Assembly (NCBI GenBank): GCA_027403435.1
Contig: DAHZDR010000024.1
Span: 1-8,053, forward strand
Direction: 5' to 3'
From: Deltaproteobacteria bacterium
GTDB lineage: Bacteria; Desulfobacterota; Binatia; Binatales; Binataceae
DNA length: 8,053 nucleotides
In this document: positions 1-5,832 of the stretch, one piece after another
Position numbering within the stretch: position 1 is the first letter of the stretch
Layout of the letters: every line of letters begins with the position of its first letter
Program-made: the position numbers and the translations under genes
The notes under the pieces: model-generated
What the model saw: only the letters and a program-made list of their open reading frames with translations
Databases searched by the model: none
Told to the model about the DNA's origin: nothing

Positions 1-89
1 GCATTGGCCGAACTGAAATCGGCGGGCAGGCCGGCGCACGCCGCCGCGATTAGCTTTCGTTCAGCGTCAGAGAGATTAGGCGTGTTCAT
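1..89 (-). CDS. Partial gene, N-terminal 29 codons, function unknown
   Basis: An ATG at 89-87 on the minus strand opens a frame that runs without a stop to the window edge. It reads MNTPNLSDAERKLIAAACAG and then LPADFSSAN. A GAGG Shine-Dalgarno motif lies at 98-95, five bases upstream, which is the main reason I accept this start. The pattern LS-x-AE-x-x-L-x-x-A followed by an AD-rich stretch vaguely recalls the start of some pentapeptide-repeat proteins. That is a weak resemblance from memory, and 29 residues cannot assign a family. The gene is divergent from the SnoaL-like gene at 258. The rest of it lies outside the window. Confidence 0.5.
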   Translation of the reverse strand, partial: MNTPNLSDAERKLIAAACAGLPADFSSAN

Positions 90-257
90 CGCGACCTCGC
101 GCGGCGGAAGGATTGCGACCAAGCCTGCATCGCCGGAACGCCGAACGTCAATCCGCTCACGCGCGGGCAGGATTCAACGGGATGGCGGGCGCATTTTGGG
201 AATCGGGCGCGGGCGTGATATTCAGGGCTAATCGCAAGCGACGGAGGACAAGAAAAC
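90..257. other. Divergent intergenic spacer
   Basis: This 168-base spacer lies between two divergent starts, the partial gene at 89 (minus) and the SnoaL-like gene at 258 (plus), so it should hold promoters for both. I see no convincing -35/-10 pair and no strong palindrome. The only clear signals are the two ribosome binding sites at its ends, GAGG at 95-98 on the minus strand and GGAGG at 243-247 on the plus strand. Confidence 0.5.
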
Positions 258-770
258 ATGGCCGCCGACCTGGAAGCGCGCGTCATGGAGCTGGAAGCCC
301 GGGTGCGGGAATTGACCGACCGCGAGGCGATCCGCGATCTGCGCTTTAAGTATCACGAGTACATCAACGAAGGTAAATTCGCGGAAATTCCCGCCCTGTT
401 CACCGCCGACGGCGAACTCGACTTCGCCCATCTGGGCAAAGCCGCCGGCCACGCCGAGATCGCGCGGTTCTTCGGCGCGCTGGGCAAGCCGCCCGCCCCC
501 ACCGATCGGCCGCGCATCACCTGGGTGAAACAGTTCATCCATAACCATACGATCGATCTGCGCGGCGACGCCGGCACGGGCTTCGCCTATCTGGAAGCGA
601 AGCCGATTTACAACGGCGAGGCGTTTCTGGTCGCGGCCCGCTACGACGACGAATACGTGCGGCAAGGCGGCCAGTGGAAATTCAAAAAGATGTCGCTGGC
701 GCCCTACTTCATGGTGCCGCTCAAGGAGGGCTGGGCGCAGGACGACCGGCTCAAGATGCGCACGCATTGA
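258..770 (+). CDS. SnoaL/NTF2-like family protein (SnoaL_4 type)
   Basis: This 170-residue protein probably has the NTF2-like cone fold used by small polyketide cyclases, dehydratases and isomerases; its substrate cannot be read from the sequence. Residues 5-22 form a short charged heptad-like helix. The SnoaL_4 pattern follows: a DREAIRDLRFKYHEY helix (21-35), then FAEIPALFTADGELDF (41-56), an HNHTIDL motif (95-101) on the strand after the long helix, and a final VAARYDDEYVRQGGQWKF section (126-142) typical of the closing sheet. Length fits the family. The start is supported by GGAGG at 243-247, ten bases upstream. The gene is convergent with the TetR gene at 841. The family often sits near luciferase-like oxidoreductases and TetR regulators in catabolic clusters, so a role in lipid, steroid or aromatic metabolism is possible but inferred. 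Family confidence is good; function is unknown. Confidence 0.85.
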   Translation: MAADLEARVMELEARVRELTDREAIRDLRFKYHEYINEGKFAEIPALFTADGELDFAHLGKAAGHAEIARFFGALGKPPAPTDRPRITWVKQFIHNHTIDLRGDAGTGFAYLEAKPIYNGEAFLVAARYDDEYVRQGGQWKFKKMSLAPYFMVPLKEGWAQDDRLKMRTH

Positions 771-840
771 GCGCGCGCGGCGGCGGGCCTGAGCGGTCGG
801 CGGCGGCGTTGCGCCATCGATTGACGGGCGCGGAGGTTGC

Positions 841-1428
841 CTAGTGGAGGCCCTCGAAGGCGATTTTGATGGCGGCGTCGGCGATCTCCCCGGCGCCCAT
901 CCCGCCCTCGGGCCGATACCATTCGGTGAGCGAATTGAGCATCCCGAAGAGCAGGCGGGTGGCGAGCGCCGCGTCGATATCGCGGCGCAGATCGCCGCTG
1001 GCTTGCGCCTCGGCGACGATCGCGGCGATCAGCCGATCGAAGCGGCGGCGCTGTTCGAGCACCCAGCGTTCGGTTTCGGTGTTGCCGCGCACGCGCAGCA
1101 GCAGCGCGACCTCGGGCCGGCGGGCGACGGTAATTTCGACCGTGCGTCGAACGACGTGGCGCAAGCGCGCGAGCGCGCCGCCCGCGCGCGCCTCGGGCTC
1201 GTCGAGCACGGCGAACAGCGCCGCCAGCGCGCGGCCGACGCCGAGCTTGAGCAGCGCCTCCTTGCCCGCGACATGATAGTAGATGCTGGCCTTGGCGATG
1301 CCGGCGGCGGCGGCGACCTGGTCGAGCGAGGCGCCGTCGTAGCCGCGGCGCAGAAACACCCGCACGGCGATATCGACGAGCGCGTCGATATTGTAGGGTT
1401 TGCGTTCTTTGGCGGAGGGCCGTCCCAC
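841..1428 (-). CDS. TetR/AcrR family transcriptional regulator (KstR2-like)
   Basis: A dimeric one-component repressor of about 195 residues. The N-terminal domain starts around NIDALVDIAVRVFLRRGY (13-30). The helix-turn-helix follows at about 35-53 (LDQVAAAAGIAKASIYYHV), and then KEALL (56-60), the usual TetR signature. The C-terminal part, with GNTETERWVLEQRRRF (115-130) and FGMLNSLTEWYRPEGG (161-176), matches the KstR2-type ligand domain (TetR_C_33). Characterised members bind acyl-CoA or steroid-derived CoA thioesters. I chose the GTG at 1428-1426. The frame stays open to an ATG at 1539, but the extra 37 residues look unlike TetR and lie antisense to the start of the divergent LLM1 gene. 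Shine-Dalgarno support for GTG is weak. It probably controls itself and LLM1 through the shared spacer. The family call is firm; the ligand is unknown. Confidence 0.9.
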   Translation of the reverse strand: MGRPSAKERKPYNIDALVDIAVRVFLRRGYDGASLDQVAAAAGIAKASIYYHVAGKEALLKLGVGRALAALFAVLDEPEARAGGALARLRHVVRRTVEITVARRPEVALLLRVRGNTETERWVLEQRRRFDRLIAAIVAEAQASGDLRRDIDAALATRLLFGMLNSLTEWYRPEGGMGAGEIADAAIKIAFEGLH

Positions 1429-1459
1429 GTTTAATCCGGATGCGCGATCATGATTTAAC
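1429..1459. promoter_or_regulatory. Candidate TetR operator: imperfect inverted repeat
   Basis: GTTTAATC (1429-1436) and GATTTAAC (1452-1459) form an inverted repeat with seven of eight pairs matching and a 15-base spacer. It abuts the TetR GTG start and lies about 55 bases before LLM1. It is clearly AT-rich within very GC-rich DNA, as expected for an operator or promoter. The centre also holds the palindrome ATCATGAT (1447-1454). Position between divergent TetR and target genes is the usual arrangement for autoregulation. No binding site can be proven from one copy. Confidence 0.35.
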
Positions 1460-1513
1460 GCAGGCGCCGCGCCCGCGCCACGGCGCCGGGGCCAACCGGC
1501 GGGAGCCGATCCA

Positions 1514-2341
1514 ATGAAATACGGAATCGCGATTCGCAATATGGGGCCGCAAGCAACCCGCGCGACGATGCGCGAATGCGCGGCCGTGGCCGAGACGTTG
1601 GGGTTCGACGCGATTTTCGTCTCCGACCATTTATGTATCCCGCCCGACGACGCCGAAGGCTCCGGCGGCCGTTATCTGGACGTGCTGGCGACGCTCGCCT
1701 GGCTGGCCGGCGCGACCGCGCGGATTCGCCTGGGCGTCTCCGTGCTGGTGCTGCCCTATCGGCCGGCGGTGCCGACCGCCAAGCAGATCGCGACGATTCA
1801 GGAACTCTCGGGCGGGCGAATGATTCTGGGCGCCGGGGTCGGCTGGATGCGGCGCGAGTTCGCGGCGCTGGGCGTCGAGAAGCGGATGCGCGGGCGAATC
1901 AGCAACGAGACGCTGCGCGTGATCCGTCATCTGTTCGCGCATGACGCCGCGGGTTATACCGGCGAGTTGGTGAAATTTCCGCCGTTCGTGTTCGCGCCGC
2001 GCCCGGCTTGTCCGCCAATCTGGATCGGCGGCAACGGCGCGGCCGCGCTGGAACGCGCGGCGGAATTCGGCGACGGATGGCATCCGATGCTCGCGGCGGA
2101 CCAGCTTGGCGCCGCGATAACCGAACTCAAGGCGAAATTGCGCGCGCGCGGGCGTCCCGAGGAGCTCGAAATCGTCGTGCGGCGCGGCCTGCGGCTTGAC
2201 GATTTGGCGGCGGCGCGCGACGCCTTGCGGGCGGAAGGCGCCGCCGGCGCGACCTATTTCATCCTCGACCTCGGCCGCTACGCCGACGCCAAAGTCTTTG
2301 CCGCGCGCGCCGAGACGTTTATGAGCAAGGTCGCGGCGTGA
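1514..2341 (+). CDS. LLM-class (luciferase-like) F420/flavin-dependent oxidoreductase, LLM1
   Basis: This 275-residue protein has the single-domain TIM-barrel fold of bacterial luciferase-like enzymes. They use F420 or FMN to oxidise, reduce or monooxygenate diverse substrates. It begins MKYGIAIRNMGP and continues with GFDAIFVSDHL (30-40), the usual strand after the first helix. Next come IRLGVSVLVLPYRPAVPTAK (71-90), GRMILGAGVGWMRREFAALG (101-120) and the PPIWIGGNGAAALERAAEFG (167-186) stretch ending in DGWHP. The GxGxGW-x3-EF and GDGW motifs place it near the Rv2161c-like group (TIGR03619). GGGAG at 1501-1505 supports the ATG. The C-terminal region is short compared with 300+ residue members, with no sign of truncation. 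It is divergent from the TetR gene, which probably regulates it. Cofactor choice is inferred; the substrate is unknown. Confidence 0.92.
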   Translation: MKYGIAIRNMGPQATRATMRECAAVAETLGFDAIFVSDHLCIPPDDAEGSGGRYLDVLATLAWLAGATARIRLGVSVLVLPYRPAVPTAKQIATIQELSGGRMILGAGVGWMRREFAALGVEKRMRGRISNETLRVIRHLFAHDAAGYTGELVKFPPFVFAPRPACPPIWIGGNGAAALERAAEFGDGWHPMLAADQLGAAITELKAKLRARGRPEELEIVVRRGLRLDDLAAARDALRAEGAAGATYFILDLGRYADAKVFAARAETFMSKVAA

Positions 2342-2397
2342 CGCGGAGCGCGTTGCGCCGTTCCTGAAGCCAGTCGGCCGCCGCGGGTTAATCCGTC

Positions 2398-2420
2398 ATT
2401 CGCGGGCTTGACCCGCGAAT
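2398..2420. repeat. REP-like palindrome, 9-bp perfect stem
   Basis: ATTCGCGGG (2398-2406), a five-base CTTGA loop, and CCCGCGAAT (2412-2420) form a perfect inverted repeat. The core, preceded by CGTC and followed by CC, closely resembles dispersed intergenic palindromes of the CGTCATTC...GGGCTTGACCC...GAATCC type found in many copies in Alphaproteobacteria and some other GC-rich genomes. That resemblance is from memory. No second full copy occurs in this window. Lying 57 bases after the LLM1 stop, it could also form a transcript-end hairpin, but no T-run follows. Confidence 0.6.
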
Positions 2421-2462
2421 CCGCGTCGATCCGGGGAAGTTCAAAGCGGCCGTCGCGGGAGC

Positions 2463-2486
2463 TATCATAGCAACGGGGTTATCATA
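2463..2486 (+). promoter_or_regulatory. Tandem TATCATA motif, possible -10 region of the FHA-kinase operon
   Basis: TATCATA occurs at 2463-2469 and again at 2480-2486, a 17-base periodicity. The first copy is part of the 11-base palindrome GCTATCATAGC (2461-2471). TATCAT differs from the TATAAT consensus by one base, and either copy could be a -10 element for the gene starting at 2549. No good -35 box is visible at the right distance. Alternatively the pair could be half-sites for a regulator. Confidence 0.25.
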
Positions 2487-2548
2487 TTCGCGGCTCGGCC
2501 GGAGTTGGCGCTCACGGTCGAGGCGTTAAGCGCGAGGATCTGTTACGG

Positions 2549-3823
2549 ATGAACCGCACCATCAATCGACGCGAACTGATGTTCAAGGCGCTGGTCGGAC
2601 TGCTCGGCGGCGCGCTCGGATGGGTTCCGGTCGAAATCGTCAACCACGGCCATTCGCTGACCCAGGTGGAATCGGCATGGCTGGTTTATGGGAATCTGTT
2701 CGTAATGGCGATTTTGGCGGGCGTGATCGGCGCGCTAATCGCCGCCTCGGACGACCAGACGTTCACCATCACGGAGCAGATGAAACAGCGCGCGCTGCGC
2801 AGCTTCGTCATCTGCTTTCTGCTCTCGGCGCCCGCGACGTATTTTTCCAACCGCGCCTTCAGCGCGATTCTGGCGGCGGGCGGCTGGGTCGGCGGAGTCC
2901 AGGGTTCGATTTTCTACCTAATCCTGGCGCGGGTGGTCGGCTGGACCCTGATGGGCATGATGCTGGGACTCGGCGTCGGCCTCGCCACGGGGTCGATGCG
3001 CAATGCGCTCAAGGGAGCGGCGGGCGGCTGGGTCGGCGGCTTCGTCGGCGGCATGGTGTTCGATCCGATCGGCATGTTGACTTCGAGCGGGATGCTCTCG
3101 CGGTTTACCGGCTTTAGCGCGGTGGGCCTCGCGATCGGCCTGTTTATCGGACTCGCGCATGAGTTGACCAAGACGGCGTGGCTGGTGGTCGAGGCGGGGC
3201 GGCTGCGCGGACGCCAGTTCCGGCTCGACGGGCCGACCGTGACGATCGGCCGGGCGGAGGAAAACGCGATTGGCCTGTTCGGCGATCCGGGCGTCCAGCC
3301 GCGCCACGCGATCCTCGAACGGCAGGGCGAAATCTACGCGATTCGCAACCTCGCGGTTCAGGCGGGCACGATCGTCAACGGCGCGCGGATCGAAACCACG
3401 GCGCTGGCCGACCGCGACCGGATTCAGATTGGCGGCTACGAACTGAGCTTCCATGAACGCGTCGGCGCGCACGGCGCGAGCGCGCCGCGGCGGCCGGCCT
3501 GGACTCCGGCCGCGCCGCTTCCGAACGCGCCGGCCGCCGCGGCGAAGACGGCGTACCTCGAGAGCGCCGCCGGCGAACGGATCGCGATCGCCGCGTCCAG
3601 TCGCGTTACGATCGGCCGCGCGCTCGAAAACGACATCGTGATCAACGACGCCTCGGTGTCGCGCCATCACGCGGCGATCGAAGCGAACGGCGGCGGTTTT
3701 CGCGTAATCGATCTGAATAGCCAGAACGGATGTTTCGTCGGCGGCCAACGGATCAGCGAAGCGCCCTTGAGCGACGGCGCGGCGGTCAGATTCGGCGACG
3801 CCGTGTACACTTTCCATGGCTGA
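2549..3823 (+). CDS. Multi-pass membrane protein with two C-terminal FHA domains
   Basis: This 424-residue protein has a membrane N-half and a cytoplasmic phosphothreonine-binding C-half. Hydrophobic segments lie at about 11-31, 48-66, 85-110, 119-147, 156-176 and 187-204, with glycine-rich GGWVGG motifs at 111-116 and 159-164. FHA1 spans about 210-302 (IGR 233-235, RHA 252-254, NG 277-278). FHA2 spans about 336-423 (IGR 355-357, SRHH 371-374, NSQNG 390-394). A Pro/Ala-rich linker (about 310-333) joins them. FHA2 keeps the classic phosphothreonine-binding residues; FHA1 has Gln250 where the conserved serine should be. GAGGA at 2534-2538 supports the start. Eight bases overlap the zinc-ribbon ORF that follows, and the kinase lies about 400 bases downstream. 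It is probably a kinase substrate or receiver at the inner membrane. The domain calls are strong; the role is inferred. Confidence 0.93.
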   Translation: MNRTINRRELMFKALVGLLGGALGWVPVEIVNHGHSLTQVESAWLVYGNLFVMAILAGVIGALIAASDDQTFTITEQMKQRALRSFVICFLLSAPATYFSNRAFSAILAAGGWVGGVQGSIFYLILARVVGWTLMGMMLGLGVGLATGSMRNALKGAAGGWVGGFVGGMVFDPIGMLTSSGMLSRFTGFSAVGLAIGLFIGLAHELTKTAWLVVEAGRLRGRQFRLDGPTVTIGRAEENAIGLFGDPGVQPRHAILERQGEIYAIRNLAVQAGTIVNGARIETTALADRDRIQIGGYELSFHERVGAHGASAPRRPAWTPAAPLPNAPAAAAKTAYLESAAGERIAIAASSRVTIGRALENDIVINDASVSRHHAAIEANGGGFRVIDLNSQNGCFVGGQRISEAPLSDGAAVRFGDAVYTFHG

Positions 3824-3908
3824 CGCGGTAATCGAACGAGCGCGATTCTGTTCGCAATGCGGCCGGCCGGTGACCGTCGCCGACGCGGTTTTCTGCAAGG
3901 ACTGCTGA
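3816..3908 (+). CDS. Tiny zinc-ribbon ORF (first part of the interrupted gene)
   Basis: If the TGA is a true stop, this encodes a 30-residue peptide that is almost entirely a zinc ribbon. Four cysteines (12, 15, 27, 30) are spaced as CxxC-x11-CxxC. It would lack the two or three residues that normally follow the second knuckle. The ATG overlaps the end of the FHA gene and has no strong Shine-Dalgarno, so it would depend on ribosomes terminating at 3821-3823. A stand-alone 30-residue zinc ribbon is possible but less likely than a broken longer gene. Confidence 0.4.
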   Translation: MADAVIERARFCSQCGRPVTVADAVFCKDC

Positions 3909-3959
3909 ACGCCGCTGGCCGGCACGGAATGGCTCAGCCGCAATATCACATGGCGGCCG

Positions 3960-4211
3960 ATGATCGCGCTCGTCCTCAGCGTGATTCCGGGACTCGGCCA
4001 TCTGTACAAAAATCAGCAACGGGCGGCGCTGGTCTGGTTCGGCGGGGTCGCCGCGACCTATATGATGGCGGCGCCGCTGGGCTTTATGCTGCATACGATT
4101 TGCGCGTTGAACGCCGCGCTCTCCGGCGCGGTGCGCGAGGAAGCGTTTTCCCGCCGCACGCGCCCGCGCGGCCGCGGCTCCGTCTCCGCGACGGCTGGTC
4201 CGCGGCCATGA
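3960..4211 (+). CDS. Small membrane protein ORF (second part of the interrupted gene)
   Basis: From the first in-frame ATG after the TGA, 83 residues can be made. The protein starts MIALVLSVIPGLGHLYKNQQ and is hydrophobic through about residue 48, followed by a basic tail rich in Arg. The PGLGxLYxxQ motif is typical of small TM2-like or zinc-ribbon-linked membrane proteins, where it lies between two membrane helices. Shine-Dalgarno support is weak and the start falls inside the first hydrophobic segment, as expected if it is really an internal methionine of the longer protein. An automatic gene caller would probably report this piece. The stop lies 22 bases before the kinase start. Confidence 0.5.
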   Translation: MIALVLSVIPGLGHLYKNQQRAALVWFGGVAATYMMAAPLGFMLHTICALNAALSGAVREEAFSRRTRPRGRGSVSATAGPRP

Positions 4212-4233
4212 AGCGCCGCGGCGCCATGGACGG

Positions 4234-5829
4234 ATGATCGCTCCCAACACCATCGTCGGCGGACGTTATCGCGTCGTCAAATCGATCGGCGGCGGCGGCA
4301 TGAAGCTGGTCTATCTGGCCGAAGATCTGCGTCTGGCCGCCCGCCGCTGCGCGCTGGCCGAGATGGTGGACAGCTTCACCAGTCCCGCGATGCAACAGCA
4401 GGCGGTGGCGGCGTTCAATCGCGAAGCCGACATGCTCGCGCGGCTCGCCAACGAACATATTCCGCGCATTTTCGATCGCTTCAGCGACGCCAATCATCAC
4501 TACCTGGTGATGGAGTATATCGACGGGGAGACGCTCGACGACGAATTGCGGCGGGCCGGCGGCGAACTCGCCCCGGGGCGCGTAATGCAAATCGCCATCC
4601 AGATTCTCGAGACGCTCGAATACCTGCACAATCTCGATCCGCCGGTCATCTACCGCGACCTCAAGCCGTCGAACGTGATGCTGACGGCGGAAGGCCAGGC
4701 CAAGCTCATCGACTTTGGCATCGCGCGCCATTTCGCCCCGCTCAGCAACGCCACGATGATCGGCACGCAGGGCTATGCGCCGCCGGAACAATATCGCGGC
4801 AAGGCCGAAACGCGATCGGACCTCTACGCGCTCGGCGCCACGATGCATCAGGCGCTGTCGGGCCGCGACCCGGCGGCCGAGGCGCCTTTCAGCTTTCCGC
4901 AACTGCGCAAGCTCCGCCCCGAACTTGACCCGTCGCTGGCGGCGCTAATCGATCAGGCGTTGGCTTACGACGTCGTCAACCGGATGCGTGACGCGGCTGA
5001 ATTCAAAAATCGGCTGATCGCGATCAAAGACGGCATGGCCGACGCCGTGAATGACTCCGCCGCCGCGCGCGGGCAACCGCCGCTGCCGCTTTCGGTCGCG
5101 CCGCCATCCGCCGCGGACGCGCAATCCGGAGGGGGTCCGGCGCCATCCGCGCCCGTCGCGGCGCCGAATTCCGCGGCGGCGCGCGCCCGACCGTCAACGC
5201 CGGCCGCGGCCGCCGCGCCAACCGTGATTGGCCTGAACAACGACGTCCGCTGCGCAAATTGCGCGCGGATGATTCCGGCGGATTCGCGGTTCTGCTCATA
5301 CTGCGCGGCTGAAATCGGGACGCGCGAGCGCCCGTTCGAGCGCGGCGCGGCGGCGCCCGCCACTATTCCGCCCTTATCAAATCGCGAGGCTGACGCCCAC
5401 CGGCCGGGACCTCGCGGCGCAACTCCCGGACCGCGCAAGACCGGCGCTATCGGCGCCCAGCGGCGCCAAAACGTCCGCCGCCGGCTGATCTGGATCGTCG
5501 CGATTTCCCTGGTCGCCGTCGGCGTCGCCAGGTTCTTCCAGACGATGGCGCAACCGGCGCCGGACGGCGACTCGGGGTATTACGCGCCGCCGGCGCCCGC
5601 CGCGCCGCCGGACTTGAGCGCGCCGCGCCTCGCCGCGCTGCGCCAGGATCTCGACAACGCGGGCTATTCGCAGGTGCGCTTTCGCGTCATCGGCGATACG
5701 CTCGAACTTTACGGCGCCGTGAACAGCGAATTCGATCGTCTCGAAGTGCAGACGATCGTGATTCGGTACACCGGATTTATTTTCCCAATCGATCATCTGA
5801 AAGTGCGCGACGAATACGCCATGCCGTGA
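4234..5829 (+). CDS. Membrane-anchored Ser/Thr protein kinase with zinc ribbon and BON-like domain, WNK-like lysine placement
   Basis: A 531-residue eukaryotic-type kinase. The catalytic domain (about 12-265) has a GGGGMKLVY glycine loop (19-27), alpha-C Glu64 (FNREADML), YRDLKPSN (140-147; base Asp142, Lys144, Asn147), IDFG (159-162, Asp160), activation loop with Thr174 and Thr178, APPEQ (182-186) and SDLYALG (195-201). The beta-3 position that should hold lysine reads CALAEM, with Ala42 instead, while Lys24 replaces the third loop glycine. This is the WNK arrangement, so activity is plausible. After a Pro/Ala linker comes a zinc ribbon (Cys340/343, Cys354/357), a second linker, one membrane span (about 416-434) and a BON-like domain (about 461-525), predicted periplasmic. 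The ATG is preceded only by a weak GGACGG. It lies 22 bases after the zinc-ribbon gene and shares an operon with the FHA protein, its likely target. Confidence 0.95.
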   Translation: MIAPNTIVGGRYRVVKSIGGGGMKLVYLAEDLRLAARRCALAEMVDSFTSPAMQQQAVAAFNREADMLARLANEHIPRIFDRFSDANHHYLVMEYIDGETLDDELRRAGGELAPGRVMQIAIQILETLEYLHNLDPPVIYRDLKPSNVMLTAEGQAKLIDFGIARHFAPLSNATMIGTQGYAPPEQYRGKAETRSDLYALGATMHQALSGRDPAAEAPFSFPQLRKLRPELDPSLAALIDQALAYDVVNRMRDAAEFKNRLIAIKDGMADAVNDSAAARGQPPLPLSVAPPSAADAQSGGGPAPSAPVAAPNSAAARARPSTPAAAAAPTVIGLNNDVRCANCARMIPADSRFCSYCAAEIGTRERPFERGAAAPATIPPLSNREADAHRPGPRGATPGPRKTGAIGAQRRQNVRRRLIWIVAISLVAVGVARFFQTMAQPAPDGDSGYYAPPAPAAPPDLSAPRLAALRQDLDNAGYSQVRFRVIGDTLELYGAVNSEFDRLEVQTIVIRYTGFIFPIDHLKVRDEYAMP

Positions 5830-5832
5830 TTC

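Larger units (their letters stand above)
2342..2548. other. Intergenic region with REP-like palindrome and possible promoter
   Basis: These 207 bases separate LLM1 from the FHA gene and contain no credible gene. They hold the REP-like palindrome at 2398-2420, a tandem TATCATA pair at 2463-2486, and the GAGGA Shine-Dalgarno (2534-2538) of the next gene. This is the longest gene-free stretch in the window and the most likely place for the promoter of the central gene run. Confidence 0.6.
3816..4211 (+). pseudogene. Zinc-ribbon membrane protein interrupted by an in-frame TGA
   Basis: Read through one TGA (3906-3908), this is a single 131-residue frame. Residues 10-30 form a zinc ribbon, FCSQCGRP...FCKDC, with CxxC pairs at 12/15 and 27/30. 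After the TGA the frame continues TPLAGTEWLSRNITWRPMIA and then VLSVIPGLGHLYKNQQ, with two or more hydrophobic segments. Zinc-ribbon knuckles normally read CxxCG-x-P, so the TGA sits exactly where glycine is expected; GGA to TGA is one base change. The segment after the ribbon fits small zinc-ribbon plus PGLGxLY membrane proteins. Its start overlaps the FHA stop by eight bases, suggesting translational coupling. Most likely it is a recent nonsense mutation or a base error in the assembly. TGA readthrough or two separate short proteins are less likely alternatives. Confidence 0.6.

Noticed and set aside
4..231. 75-codon plus-strand frame at the window start
   Set aside because: It starts with a rare start codon, has no ribosome binding site and is Arg-rich without motifs. 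The minus-strand start at 89 with GAGG upstream is more convincing.
228..767. 179-codon open frame on the minus strand
   Set aside because: It lies exactly antisense to the SnoaL-like gene, which has a strong ribosome binding site and family motifs. Its protein is His/Arg-rich and unlike a real product.
771..840. Possible terminator between the convergent SnoaL-like and TetR genes
   Set aside because: The spacer is very GC-rich and can pair in several weak ways, but no stem stands out and there is no T-run on either strand.
844..1434. 196-codon open frame on the plus strand
   Set aside because: It is antisense to the TetR gene, whose helix-turn-helix and C-terminal domain are clear. Long antisense frames are common in DNA this GC-rich.
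1431..1451. Six-codon leader ORF (MIAHPD) ending two bases before the TetR GTG
   Set aside because: It has no ribosome binding site, and such short frames are expected by chance. The same bases are better explained as operator sequence.
3906..3908. Selenocysteine or genome-wide recoding of TGA
   Set aside because: TGA ends six other genes in the window. The expected residue is glycine, not cysteine or selenocysteine, and I see no SECIS-like hairpin just downstream.
2918..4009. 363-codon open frame on the minus strand
   Set aside because: It is antisense to the FHA gene and the zinc-ribbon gene. Its composition is Arg/Ala/Asp/His-rich with no recognisable motif, while the plus strand has two well-formed FHA domains.
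4084..4902. 272-codon open frame on the minus strand
   Set aside because: It is antisense to the kinase catalytic domain, which has all major kinase motifs in the plus frame.
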